From: Oscillospiraceae bacterium
GTDB taxonomy: Bacteria > Bacillota > Clostridia > Oscillospirales > Ruminococcaceae
DNA length: 57,411 nucleotides
Assembly: GCA_017555565.1 (NCBI GenBank)
Contig: JAFZGF010000031.1
Coordinates: 1 to 57,411 of the forward strand
Direction: 5' to 3'
Part shown: positions 24,001-32,809 of the stretch, piece after piece
Numbering within the stretch: the first letter of the stretch is position 1
Layout of the letters: the number at the start of each line of letters is the position of its first letter
Made by a program: the position numbers and the translations under genes
Notes under the pieces: model-generated
Told to the model about the DNA's origin: nothing
Database searches by the model: none
What the model saw: only the letters and a program-made list of their open reading frames with translations

Positions 24001-24612
24001 ATGACAATAGGTGCGCGAATACAGAAGTTGAGAACTGATAAGGGATATACCCAGGAATACCTTGCAAACCAATTGGGTATAAGCCGTCAAGCAGTTTACA
24101 AATGGGAAAAGAACGAAAGCAGGCCCGATACCGACAACCTGATTGTGCTGGCAGATGTTCTGGGCACAACGGTAGAATATATCGCTGTAGGCAATACAGT
24201 AAATGCTAAAACCAAAAGAAAAACACCTAAGCTGTGGACATATATTATTACCATAATTCTTACAGCAATAATAACCTTTTTAGGTACAATACTGTATATA
24301 GCAAACCGGCCGGTGTCTTTTGACGCAGGAGCCTGCGGAGGCGGGTTTGAAACTGCTGTTTTTGACCAGTATGCAGACAGGCTTGTTGCGGATAATCATT
24401 TTTATCTGACAAGGGATTATAAAGACAGGGATATTATCAGTATATCCCCAGTACGTGACAGTCGAGATGTAAAGTATGAAGGAAAAGCTATATATATGTC
24501 GTTTGATATAATATATACTTTCGGCGATCATTCATCCCAGACTGAGAAAATCAGCTTTGTAGGAGAAAGAAAATGGATACAGAATTATAAATGGAGAATA
24601 GTTGAACTGTAG
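24001..24612 (+). CDS. XRE-family helix-turn-helix protein with one membrane helix
   Basis: 203 residues from ATG 24001 with AAGAGGTG upstream. Residues 1-60 are a Cro/CI-type HTH (IQKLRTDKGYTQEYLANQLGISRQAVYKWEKNES, split at its helices). A basic linker, one membrane helix at about 78-100 and an extracytoplasmic domain of about 100 residues follow. The outer domain has no recognisable family. Likely a membrane-bound one-component sensor. A palindrome lies upstream and a terminator follows. Confidence 0.75.
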   Translation: MTIGARIQKLRTDKGYTQEYLANQLGISRQAVYKWEKNESRPDTDNLIVLADVLGTTVEYIAVGNTVNAKTKRKTPKLWTYIITIILTAIITFLGTILYIANRPVSFDAGACGGGFETAVFDQYADRLVADNHFYLTRDYKDRDIISISPVRDSRDVKYEGKAIYMSFDIIYTFGDHSSQTEKISFVGERKWIQNYKWRIVEL

Positions 24613-24624
24613 ATAGAACAAATT

Positions 24625-24653
24625 AAAAAGACTGCTCATATGAGCAGTCTTTC
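24625..24653 (+). terminator. Bidirectional intrinsic terminator
   Basis: AAAGACTGCTCAT / ATGAGCAGTCTTT hairpin between the convergent XRE gene and pduL. Confidence 0.9.
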
Positions 24654-24671
24654 AATTTGCGATAATTAAAA

Positions 24672-25238
24672 TTATTTAACGATTTCGCCAACTGTTGCGC
24701 CACCGCAAGCGTTAGCTTCGTCTGTGTCGATGTGCATAGCTGTTGCGTAAGAAGCAGAAACTCTAACTACAACATCATCAAAGATAAGGCTTCTGCCTTC
24801 GGAATCAGCTTTAACTTTAACGATTTCTTTATCGGAAACGCCGAAAGCCTGTGCATCTTCTGGTGTGATGTGGATGTGACGTTTTGCAACGATAACACCG
24901 TATTCCAGATCAACTTCGCCAGCTGGGCCAACGAGTTTGCAAGGTGCAGAACCTTCCAGAACGCCAGATTCTCTAACTGGTGCGTTGAGGCCGATAGAAC
25001 GAGCGTCTGTAGCAGACAGTTCTACCTGGGATTCTTTTCTAACTGGACCAAGGATAGAAACGTTTTTAATTTCTTTTTTTGGACCAACAACTGTTACTCT
25101 TTCTTCGCAAGCGAACTGGCCTGGCTGAGAAAGATCTTTTTTGTGTGTGAGCTGGTGACCAGCACCAAAGAGTATATCAACATGTTCCTGTGAAAGGTGG
25201 ATGTGTCTTGCAGATGTTTCAAGTAAAACTTTTGCCAT
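24672..25238 (-). CDS. pduL: Phosphate propanoyltransferase (PduL-type phosphotransacylase)
   Basis: 188 residues. Converts acyl-CoA and phosphate to acyl phosphate and CoA. Two PduL domains are seen, with zinc-binding histidines in SARHIHLS (near 9), KRHIHITPEDA (near 118) and TAMHIDTDEANACG (near 166). The protein starts directly at the first domain and lacks an N-terminal encapsulation peptide, and no microcompartment genes are nearby. It may be the cell's housekeeping phosphotransacetylase in acetate formation. Single gene with its own promoter. Confidence 0.92.
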   Translation of the reverse strand: MAKVLLETSARHIHLSQEHVDILFGAGHQLTHKKDLSQPGQFACEERVTVVGPKKEIKNVSILGPVRKESQVELSATDARSIGLNAPVRESGVLEGSAPCKLVGPAGEVDLEYGVIVAKRHIHITPEDAQAFGVSDKEIVKVKADSEGRSLIFDDVVVRVSASYATAMHIDTDEANACGGATVGEIVK

Positions 25239-25286
25239 TGTAAAATTCCTCCAGAAAAATTTAAATTTTATTTTTCACTATAAATA

Positions 25287-25315
25287 ATAATACATTAAAA
25301 TGATTATTTTTACAA
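25287..25315 (-). promoter_or_regulatory. Promoter of pduL
   Basis: Minus strand TTGTAA (25310-25315), 17-nt spacer, TATTAT (25287-25292); GGAGGAA precedes the start codon. Confidence 0.65.
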
Positions 25316-25449
25316 GTACAAAATACTTAACATATATTTTTCAAACAAATGCACAAATTTCTATGGTTTTAATTTGAATCATTGTCAATTGTTACAAAAA
25401 CCATATCATAATAAGATTGAAACGAATATGATAAAGTGGGGTGAAAAGT

Positions 25450-25911
25450 ATGTTTAATAACCTTGAAGACAAATATTTGCAAAAAATGCTGTATTTCGAT
25501 GCTGGTATAAATTTATATTGTTGTACGGCTGACCGGTACAGAAATTTATTTCGATTTAATGATATAGAAAATTTATCAAAGAAAATAATCTCTGGTGAAA
25601 GCCATCGTTTTATAAATGTATCAGATACAAATTGTGTATGTGCCGCAAAACTTGTCAAAACACTTGCTGACAACAGTAAAATGACAGGTGATATTTTTAT
25701 TTACTGCGATGATTTTTCTTTTGATTGTATGTACAATGCCATATATATTACCTGCTGTGATATATTTTTATACTGTGGCAAAAATACACCGGGATGCGAT
25801 GTTGTTGATTTAAGCAGATACTATTATTTGACGGACCGCAGAAACGAAACAGACACATATTATAAAAACCTTGCCAGGCATTTTTTCTGCAAGCGGTATG
25901 AATTGACATAA
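25450..25911 (+). CDS. Hypothetical cysteine- and tyrosine-rich protein
   Basis: 153 residues from ATG 25450 (GGGGTG 6 bases upstream; an in-frame GTG at 25441 overlaps that site). I do not recognise a family. It has about 11 cysteines, many tyrosines and phenylalanines, no signal peptide and no clear membrane helix. Composition is more AT-rich than in neighbouring genes. The promoter of the next gene lies over its last codons. It could be a small cytoplasmic protein of recent origin. Confidence 0.55.
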   Translation: MFNNLEDKYLQKMLYFDAGINLYCCTADRYRNLFRFNDIENLSKKIISGESHRFINVSDTNCVCAAKLVKTLADNSKMTGDIFIYCDDFSFDCMYNAIYITCCDIFLYCGKNTPGCDVVDLSRYYYLTDRRNETDTYYKNLARHFFCKRYELT

Positions 25912-25931
25912 TATCAATAAAATATTATAAT
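25903..25931 (+). promoter_or_regulatory. Promoter of the EFR1 flavodoxin-ferredoxin gene
   Basis: TTGACA (25903-25908), 17-nt spacer, TATAAT (25926-25931), consensus in both boxes; overlaps the 3' end of the preceding ORF. Confidence 0.8.
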
Positions 25932-25972
25932 TTTGTTATCGACATTTTTCAACCGTATAAAGGAGAACCGAT

Positions 25973-26761
25973 ATGGAATTCAAAAAAGTTAATCTTGTTT
26001 ACTTCAGCGCAACAGATGTAAGCAAAAAATATGCACAGGCTATGGGCAAGGCTCTGGAAACAGAAGTAGTGGAATATAATTTCACAAAACCTGAAAACAG
26101 AGACCCTGCAAAAGCACCTGCATTCGGTAAAGATGACCTGGTAATTATCGCACTGCCAATCTACGGAGGCAGAATCCCAACAGTTTGTCTGGAATATGTA
26201 GAAGCTCTTAAAGGCGACGAAACCCCATGTGTTGTTGTTGGTACATACGGCAACCGTCACTATGACGATGCAGTTGTTGAAATGGAAGATATGATGAATG
26301 CACAGGGCTTTGTAGTAGTGGGCGGTGCTGCAGTTATCGGCAGACACTCATTCTCTGACCAGATTGCTGGCCACAGACCAGATGCTGCTGACCTGGAAGG
26401 CGCTGCAGAATTTATCAAACTGGTTGTTGCAAAAGAAGGCAAAAAACTGCCAGAAGGCACAATTCCAGGCGCAAGACCATATAAAGAAAAAGGTGGCGCA
26501 CCAAATACACTGCTTCCAGCTACAAGCGACGCTTGTATCGGCTGTATGGTATGTGCTGACAATTGCCCTAACGGCGTAATCAGCATGGATGACCCTAAAC
26601 TGTTTGCAAAAGACGCTTCTTTCTGTCTGAAATGTAACAGCTGTGTAGTAAAATGCCCAGTTGGCGCAAAAGAATTTACACAGGAAGCATTCAAGAAAAC
26701 ACAGGAATTCTGTATCAATGCATTTGGCAGCCCAGACAAAGAAAACCTTTACTGGCTGTAA
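25973..26761 (+). CDS. EFR1-type flavodoxin-ferredoxin fusion
   Basis: 262 residues. Residues 1-155 are a flavodoxin-like fold, with VYFSATDVSKKYAQ as the FMN-phosphate loop and ALPIYGGRIP near 61. Residues about 180-235 are a bacterial ferredoxin with two 4Fe-4S motifs, CIGCMVCADNCP and CLKCNSCVVKCP. A cytoplasmic low-potential electron carrier typical of anaerobes; partner unknown. Own promoter and terminator. AAGGAGAA ribosome binding site. Confidence 0.92.
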   Translation: MEFKKVNLVYFSATDVSKKYAQAMGKALETEVVEYNFTKPENRDPAKAPAFGKDDLVIIALPIYGGRIPTVCLEYVEALKGDETPCVVVGTYGNRHYDDAVVEMEDMMNAQGFVVVGGAAVIGRHSFSDQIAGHRPDAADLEGAAEFIKLVVAKEGKKLPEGTIPGARPYKEKGGAPNTLLPATSDACIGCMVCADNCPNGVISMDDPKLFAKDASFCLKCNSCVVKCPVGAKEFTQEAFKKTQEFCINAFGSPDKENLYWL

Positions 26762-26777
26762 TTCATTATTCCAATAA

Positions 26778-26811
26778 TATAAAAGCACAGAGCAAACGCT
26801 CTGTGCTTTTT
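26778..26811 (+). terminator. Intrinsic terminator
   Basis: AAAGCACAGAGC / GCTCTGTGCTTTTT hairpin after the flavodoxin-ferredoxin gene. Confidence 0.9.
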
Positions 26812-26856
26812 ATTTACTGTTACTGCATAGAATATAAATAAACTATGGAGTACATT

Positions 26857-28155
26857 ATGACAGAAAAACTGAATTTAAAACAACTGGTATGGATTGGTAC
26901 GGGCCACGTAATAGGAGCTGGTGTTGTAAGCATTGTCGGAAGCGCTATTGCCGCTACGGGATATTCCGTATGGCTGGCATTCCTGGTGGCCTGTATACTT
27001 TCTTTTGTCCGAATCCTGCCAGTAATTTTCTTCACATCTGCGGTAAGTATTGAAGGCGGCAGATATGGGATGATAACCCGTTGTGCAGGTATGAAATATG
27101 GTGGATTAATTACCCTGTCCGGCCTGCTTAACTGGTCACGGCGTGGTACTGCTGTAATAGCGCTGTGTGGGTATATTGCAGATTTTTTACCTGACAGTAA
27201 CAGCAAACTGATAACCTTGCTTATATGGGCATTTTTTTGTTTTGCAAATCTGTTTGGGCTTGATGTAATGAGCAGAATACAGAGTGTCGCCACTCCCCTT
27301 TTGATTTTTGCGCTGACAGCTTTTTCTGCGATATGCATTGTTAACATTCAACCAGGATACTTAGACTTTTCCTCTCAATATATGTTTGTTGGCGGTGCAA
27401 AAGGCTTTTTTACAGCAGTGGTTTTGCTGAGTTATTCCTGCGACGGAATAGCATCACTGGCAAACTATTCTACCAAAACAGTAAATCCTCTGAAAAACAT
27501 TCCACTGGCAATGATTCTGGTATCATTTATAACCACTGTGGTTTATGTAGCAGTAGGCTTTGCAAGCGGTGCAGTGCTATCTTTTGAACATACAGCCGGC
27601 AAAACATTGGCTGTAACTGCAAAGGCTGTTTTTACACCGTTTTTTTATAATATGTTTGTAATATTTGGCCCTGTATTTGCCCTGCTTACAACTATGAACG
27701 CAGGCATAATGGACTCTGCCCTGCCAGTTATGGCAGGCGTAAAAGAAGGCTGGTTACCACAGTGGCTGGCAAAACAGAACAGATATGGGGCTTATTATGT
27801 AGCCATAGGAATTATATTCGTAATTGGTTCTTTCCCGGTTATCAGCGGTATTTCAGTGGCACAGATTGCAAGCATCACCATGGCATTGGGTGCTTTATCT
27901 GCAATTCTGCTGATTATTTCTGCTGTGAATTTTCCTTTTGTTTTTAAAAATCAGTGGAGAATATCTGCCTTTTACATTCCTATGCCTTTGTATATTTTTA
28001 TAGTTTTTATATGCGCAGTTATAGAACTGTTTGTTGTAATCAAGGCATTATCAGAACTTGCCCCCATAACCATTGCAACAAATATTGCAATGGTAGCAGT
28101 TTCAATTTTATATGGTATTTTCAGAATAAAAAAAGTCACCCCTTCAAAGGAGTGA
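26857..28155 (+). CDS. APC-superfamily amino acid permease
   Basis: 432 residues from ATG 26857 (GGAG 7 bases upstream; ATG 26845 has none). About 12 membrane helices. WIGTGHVIGAGVVSIVG near residue 10 is the APC binding helix with an unusual His, and SYSCDGIASLANY near 195 matches the helix-6 region. Same general layout as the permease at 8812-10125 but clearly diverged. Its stop codon lies within the terminator hairpin. Substrate unknown. Confidence 0.82.
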   Translation: MTEKLNLKQLVWIGTGHVIGAGVVSIVGSAIAATGYSVWLAFLVACILSFVRILPVIFFTSAVSIEGGRYGMITRCAGMKYGGLITLSGLLNWSRRGTAVIALCGYIADFLPDSNSKLITLLIWAFFCFANLFGLDVMSRIQSVATPLLIFALTAFSAICIVNIQPGYLDFSSQYMFVGGAKGFFTAVVLLSYSCDGIASLANYSTKTVNPLKNIPLAMILVSFITTVVYVAVGFASGAVLSFEHTAGKTLAVTAKAVFTPFFYNMFVIFGPVFALLTTMNAGIMDSALPVMAGVKEGWLPQWLAKQNRYGAYYVAIGIIFVIGSFPVISGISVAQIASITMALGALSAILLIISAVNFPFVFKNQWRISAFYIPMPLYIFIVFICAVIELFVVIKALSELAPITIATNIAMVAVSILYGIFRIKKVTPSKE

Positions 28156-28161
28156 CTTTCA
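28131..28161 (+). terminator. Terminator overlapping the permease stop codon
   Basis: AAAGTCACCCCTT / AAGGAGTGACTTT (one mismatch), with an A-run before and a T-rich end; it covers the last codons of the permease and the convergent U32 gene end. Confidence 0.75.
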
Positions 28162-28164
28162 AAT

Positions 28165-29382
28165 TTATTCAGCTTTTTTTCTGAGAATAGACATAGGTCT
28201 GATTTCTACAGGGCAGTCAACGGTGAATGCCATTTTGGAATGTGGTGTGGATTCTACATTTTCACCTTCAGCATTTTTAATCCAGCTTGGTGTGAATCTT
28301 AATGTATCGCCCGATGGCTGAAGCACTTCGATTTCGTCTCCAAGTGTAAATTTACCGCGCTGTGAACAGTAAAGAATGCCATCTTTCCAGTCTTCAACAA
28401 CACCCAGCAGATCCCATTCTCTTACATAGGAAGATGTGTCTGTTGTCTGTGTTGCGTTTTCTGGTCCAAAGTAGAAACCTGTTGAATAGCGGCGGTGGCT
28501 TGTTTTTGTAAGTTCTTCCATTGCTGACAGTGGGCACAACCAATCAGTCGGGTTTTCATAGTAAGAATCGATAGCTTTTCTGTAAGCAGATGTCACTGAT
28601 GCAACATAGTAAAAGCTTTTGGCTCTGCCTTCAATTTTAAGGCTGGAGATACCCGCTTCAACCAGCATATCAACGTATGGGCCCATACACAGGTCGTTAG
28701 CGTTCATTATATATGTGCCGCCTTCGTTTTCTGCGATATCATATTCCATACCTGGGCGTGTTTTTTCGTGGAGTGTCCATTCCCAACGGCAAGGCTGTGC
28801 ACATTCACCGCGGTTTGCATCACGGTTTGTAAGATAGTGGGACAGCAGACATCTGCCGGAAAAAGACATACACATTGCGCCGTGAACGAAACATTCGATG
28901 TCCAGGCCAGCAGGTGTGTTTTTTCTGATAGTGATAATATCTTCAAAAGACAGTTCACGTGCAAGAACAACACGTTTTGCACCGAGTTTGTAAGCTGCAT
29001 TTGCAGAAACATAGTTTACGATACCTGCCTGTGTGGAAACGTGCACTTCCATATCAGGTGCAACTTCCTTTACCATAGCCAGAACACCGATGTCCGCAAC
29101 GATAACAGCATGTACACCGATATCAGCAACTTTCTTGATGAATTCAGGCATTTTGCCTACTTCTTCGTTTGTAGGAACTGTGTTGAGTGTAAGATAAATC
29201 TTTTTGCCAAGGCTGTTGGCAATGTTTACAGCTTCCTGAAGTTGGTCAAGTGTAAAGTTTTTTGGAGCGGCACGCATACCATATTCTTCTGCGCCAAGAT
29301 AAACTGCGTCTGCGCCATATTCAAAAGCGTATTTAAGACGCTCGATATCGCCTGCAGGTGATAAAAGTTCAACTTTTTTCAT
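28165..29382 (-). CDS. U32 family peptidase-like tRNA hydroxylation protein (TrhP/YrrO type)
   Basis: 405 residues. VELLSPAGDIERLKYAFEYGADAVYLG at the N-terminus and the U32 signature region ECFVHGAMCMSFSGRCLLSHYLTNRDANRGECAQPCRW near 165-202 (four conserved cysteines) are clear. Members in this context are linked to prephenate-dependent 5-hydroxyuridine formation in tRNA rather than to proteolysis. Downstream of mltG by 14 bases, an arrangement common in Firmicutes. Confidence 0.92.
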   Translation of the reverse strand: MKKVELLSPAGDIERLKYAFEYGADAVYLGAEEYGMRAAPKNFTLDQLQEAVNIANSLGKKIYLTLNTVPTNEEVGKMPEFIKKVADIGVHAVIVADIGVLAMVKEVAPDMEVHVSTQAGIVNYVSANAAYKLGAKRVVLARELSFEDIITIRKNTPAGLDIECFVHGAMCMSFSGRCLLSHYLTNRDANRGECAQPCRWEWTLHEKTRPGMEYDIAENEGGTYIMNANDLCMGPYVDMLVEAGISSLKIEGRAKSFYYVASVTSAYRKAIDSYYENPTDWLCPLSAMEELTKTSHRRYSTGFYFGPENATQTTDTSSYVREWDLLGVVEDWKDGILYCSQRGKFTLGDEIEVLQPSGDTLRFTPSWIKNAEGENVESTPHSKMAFTVDCPVEIRPMSILRKKAE

Positions 29383-29396
29383 ATAAATTTCCTTTA

Positions 29397-30479
29397 TTAT
29401 TTATTGAGAGATGCGTTTACAGACCAGGCAATATCGCAGTTTGCAAGATGTTTTGCATAAGTCTGTGCGTAATAATATTTACCTGTAAGGTCTGTTACAA
29501 AGAAGTAGTAGTCATCAGCCATATACTGTTCGTCTGGCCAAAGTGTAGCTGTAATAGCTGTGATACCTGGATTAGAGATTGGTCCAGGTGGCAGGCCTCT
29601 TACTTTATATGTGTCATAAGCGGCCATCATACCAGCAGGTACTTTGGAAACACCGCCATAATATGTAACGATATAATCGTAAACATAGTTACCAGGTTCA
29701 TTGATATAACTGCAAACATTGCATTCCAGCAGTGGCTGTGATGAGCCTGGTTCCAGTCTGTTGCGCAGGCAGGCTGCTACATACTTCTGGTCTTCTTCGT
29801 GACCAGCTTCTTCCTGAACAAATGATGACAGTGTAATCACTTCGTCCAGAGACATACCGATTTCGTCCATTCGGTCGTACATTTCCTGTGTGATCTGGCT
29901 GTCAAAATGTTCGTACATTTTGGCAACATAGTTGTACACAGTATCATCTTCATAAAATTCGTATGTATCAGGGTAAAGATAGCCTTCCCCTTTCATAAAT
30001 TTATGCTGGTGTTCTTTGATTCTGTTCCAGAATTCAAACTGGCTGAAATCGCCATTGTTGGCAACTTCGATAAATTCCTGTGCAGAACACAGACCGTTGT
30101 TTTCCATTCTCTGTGCCATCTGGATAAGTGTAAAGCCTTCAGGGAATGTAACAGTAACTGTAGGCCTTAAATCCTGAACGGTACTGAGAATTTCAATAAT
30201 CTGAGCGTAGGACATATTTGTGTCCAGTGTGAACTGACCGTACTGCAGATTATTTGCAGGATTTACCTTTGTGTAAAGTTTGAAGTAAAGGCTGTTTTTT
30301 ATTACGCCGTTGTCAGCAAGGATTTTACCGATTGTATTGGCGCCAGAGCCTTTTGGTACGTCAATTGTAACCTGTGTGCCTGGCTTGTCGCTGCCGTTGA
30401 TATCTCCCAGAGCTGAAAAGCCCAGGAAACCGCCGCCAAGAATAGCCAGCACAAAAATAAGTGAAATGATTTTTTTCAA
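29397..30479 (-). CDS. mltG: Endolytic murein transglycosylase MltG
   Basis: 360 residues. One N-terminal membrane helix, a LysM-like region, then the YceG domain. GEGYLYPDTYEF near 166, the catalytic Glu in LSSFVQEEAG near 217 and YDTYKVRGLPPGPISNPG near 290 are conserved. The usual LQSDPTVxY segment reads LLECNVCSYI, a notable departure close to the active site. Cuts nascent glycan strands outside the membrane. Confidence 0.93.
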   Translation of the reverse strand: MKKIISLIFVLAILGGGFLGFSALGDINGSDKPGTQVTIDVPKGSGANTIGKILADNGVIKNSLYFKLYTKVNPANNLQYGQFTLDTNMSYAQIIEILSTVQDLRPTVTVTFPEGFTLIQMAQRMENNGLCSAQEFIEVANNGDFSQFEFWNRIKEHQHKFMKGEGYLYPDTYEFYEDDTVYNYVAKMYEHFDSQITQEMYDRMDEIGMSLDEVITLSSFVQEEAGHEEDQKYVAACLRNRLEPGSSQPLLECNVCSYINEPGNYVYDYIVTYYGGVSKVPAGMMAAYDTYKVRGLPPGPISNPGITAITATLWPDEQYMADDYYFFVTDLTGKYYYAQTYAKHLANCDIAWSVNASLNK

Positions 30480-30502
30480 GGTATTTCTCCTTTTTAGTTA
30501 AA

Positions 30503-31891
30503 TTAATCTATACCTTCAACATCTGCAAGTCTGGAGAGTTCTTTCATCATTGGAATAACCATTATAAGAGCAAAAGTGAAAGAAACCACGTCAGATGCAG
30601 CCTGTGCAAGGGACAGACCTGTAAGGCCCCAGAAATGTGTCATAATGATAACGCAAGGCAGCAGTGAGAACAGCTGACGGCAAAGGCCGAGGAAGCCTGC
30701 CTGGAAAGGTTTGCCCAGAGCCTGGAACAGACCTGTTGCGATCATTACCCAAACGTGCATTGGCAGAACCACACACTGTGAACGGATAAGCAGCATACCG
30801 ATATCAAGAACATCCAGTTCTGAAGAGAAAATTGTGATAGCCTGCTGTGCAAAGATAAAGAGGAATGTACCGAGAGCAGCACACAGACCGATACCGATAG
30901 CACTTGTCATAAAGAATGCTTTTTTAACACGTTTGTATTTTTTTGCACCCCAGCAGAAGCCTGCTATTGGCTGGAAGCCCTGACCAAAGCCCATAACTGC
31001 ACTGCCTACAAAACGCAGGGATTTGTTTGCAACTGAAATAGCGGCAAGAGCTGCGTCGCCAAATGTGGCTGCTGTGCGGTTGATTGTAATTGTAGAGATG
31101 GACATAAGGCTTGTACGCAGCATTGTTGGGATACCCATACGGGCAATTTCTGCATAAAGAGCTTTTTTAGGTGTAAAGTATTTTAGCTTGATATCAATGA
31201 TACATTTTCTCTGATAGTAAGGCATCAGAAGAATAATCATTGAAATGAATTTGGAAATGCCTGTAGCAATAGCTGCACCGGCAACACCCATACCCAGAAC
31301 ATTGATAAACAATGGATCAAGGAAGATATTTATAATACAGCCTGAAACAGAACCTATCATAGAGAACGTGGTACTGCCTTCAGCACGGAGTGTCTGTGAA
31401 AGACAAACTGTTGCGGCTGTGATTGGAGCGGAGAACAGAATCCATGAAGCATATTCAATTGAAAATGCCTTGGATGTTTCTGTTGCACCCAGCATAATAA
31501 CCAGCGGTGAACGGAAAATATAGAATATTGTAGCTATTGCAGCAACAATACCCATAGCTGTAAACAGTGTGGTGGATGCGGCGCGTGTGGCTTCGTCGTG
31601 ATTTTTTGCACCAAGCTGACGTGAAATATAGCTGGATGCACCCATACCGAAACCAAGTGCAATAGCACGCATAATCATCATAAGCGAGTCGTTTACGCCA
31701 ACAGCCGCAGTAGCAGCTTTACCCAACTGGCTAACGAAATATGTATCTGCCATATTGTAAAGGGAGTCAATCAGCATAGACACAACCTGTGGCAAAGCAA
31801 TTACAGGAATTACTTTGAGAAGGTTGCCTTCAAGCATAAACTGGCGGCGCTGTTCCCTTTTCTGTTCAACTGTCATAGTTGAAGAACTCAT
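30503..31891 (-). CDS. MATE family efflux transporter
   Basis: 462 residues from ATG 31891 with GAGGTG upstream; the alternative GTG start overlaps that site. Twelve membrane helices in two repeats; ALPQVVSMLIDSLYNMADTYFVSQLG at the N-terminus is the MATE signature. Exports drugs or metabolites with Na+ or H+. Own promoter (extended -10, TGATATAAT); mltG and U32 may be read through from it. Confidence 0.92.
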   Translation of the reverse strand: MSSSTMTVEQKREQRRQFMLEGNLLKVIPVIALPQVVSMLIDSLYNMADTYFVSQLGKAATAAVGVNDSLMMIMRAIALGFGMGASSYISRQLGAKNHDEATRAASTTLFTAMGIVAAIATIFYIFRSPLVIMLGATETSKAFSIEYASWILFSAPITAATVCLSQTLRAEGSTTFSMIGSVSGCIINIFLDPLFINVLGMGVAGAAIATGISKFISMIILLMPYYQRKCIIDIKLKYFTPKKALYAEIARMGIPTMLRTSLMSISTITINRTAATFGDAALAAISVANKSLRFVGSAVMGFGQGFQPIAGFCWGAKKYKRVKKAFFMTSAIGIGLCAALGTFLFIFAQQAITIFSSELDVLDIGMLLIRSQCVVLPMHVWVMIATGLFQALGKPFQAGFLGLCRQLFSLLPCVIIMTHFWGLTGLSLAQAASDVVSFTFALIMVIPMMKELSRLADVEGID

Positions 31892-31942
31892 AAAAAACAC
31901 CTCGATACTTTTTCTATTTTATTTCTATTTTAATAATATATA

Positions 31943-31948
31943 ATTATA
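31943..31948 (-). promoter_or_regulatory. Extended -10 promoter box upstream of the MATE gene
   Basis: Minus strand TGATATAAT, an extended -10 (TGnTATAAT) with a weak -35 (TTCCAT) 17 nt upstream. Confidence 0.5.
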
Positions 31949-31981
31949 TCACATTTTAAAAATCAATGGAATAAATTTATT

Positions 31982-32797
31982 TTATTCGATGATGAGATTA
32001 GCATATACTGAGTCGGATATACCTTTTATCATACACCAATCGATCTGTTTGCCTTCTCCCAGGAAAAGATTTGACTGTGGTGAAAGATAAAGAACAGCCT
32101 TTTCACAGCCTGTTCTTTCTCTGGCTGCCTGAAGGAGTTTTACCGCATTATGTGTGGATGTAGCCATCAGCTCAACAAAACGCATAGTGTCTCCTTCTAC
32201 ATAATAAACACCATAGCCGTCTTCTGTTTCCACAGTACTGCCACCAGAAATATAGTGGCTGTAGGCAAAAGTTTCATATCCTTTTGGAGAATAATGGATA
32301 AGTTTTTCTTCACAGAATTTATCTCTCAGCACTTTGAATCGGCTTGCTGTGACAATGTCAAACTGTGCATTGGTCCATATGTTCTTTTTGATTTCAATCT
32401 CGGCCTTTCTCACCTGAGTAACATTGTCAAAACCAAGTTTTTCCCAATAAGAAAACAATGTTTCATCAGCTGGTTTAAGTACACAGAAGCTTCTGCCAAG
32501 TGAGGCCTGGTCTGCCAACGCATACTGTACAAGCTGTGTCATATAGCCCTTTCCCTGATAGTCGGGATGGGTACATGCAGAGTAGAGATAAAAGCCTTTT
32601 TGGCCATTATACTGCATTTCAGCCATAGATATAAGCATAGAGGCCACTTTTTCTTCATTTTTTACAATGTAAATGTCATCAGCTTTACACTGTTCAAACA
32701 CAAAATCACAGAAGCCGGCCGTTCCATCATCAAACATATATTTCCACAATTCTTTTATTGCTGGAATGTCCTGGGGTGTAGCTTTTAAAATCTGCAT
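31982..32797 (-). CDS. GNAT family N-acetyltransferase (Eis-like two-domain form)
   Basis: 271 residues. The N-terminal half is a GNAT fold with the acetyl-CoA loop THPDYQGKGYMTQLV near 77-91. The C-terminal half (about 150-271) has a second, non-catalytic-looking domain as in Eis-like or sterol-carrier-type GNATs. Substrate unknown. Follows the DUF2156 gene by about 12 bases, so likely in the thyX-tmk-DUF2156 operon. Confidence 0.82.
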   Translation of the reverse strand: MQILKATPQDIPAIKELWKYMFDDGTAGFCDFVFEQCKADDIYIVKNEEKVASMLISMAEMQYNGQKGFYLYSACTHPDYQGKGYMTQLVQYALADQASLGRSFCVLKPADETLFSYWEKLGFDNVTQVRKAEIEIKKNIWTNAQFDIVTASRFKVLRDKFCEEKLIHYSPKGYETFAYSHYISGGSTVETEDGYGVYYVEGDTMRFVELMATSTHNAVKLLQAARERTGCEKAVLYLSPQSNLFLGEGKQIDWCMIKGISDSVYANLIIE

Positions 32798-32809
32798 AAA
32801 GTCTCCTGA

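Noticed and set aside
24672-25238. Bacterial microcompartment locus around pduL
   Set aside because: No shell proteins, diol dehydratase or encapsulation peptide are present in the neighbourhood.
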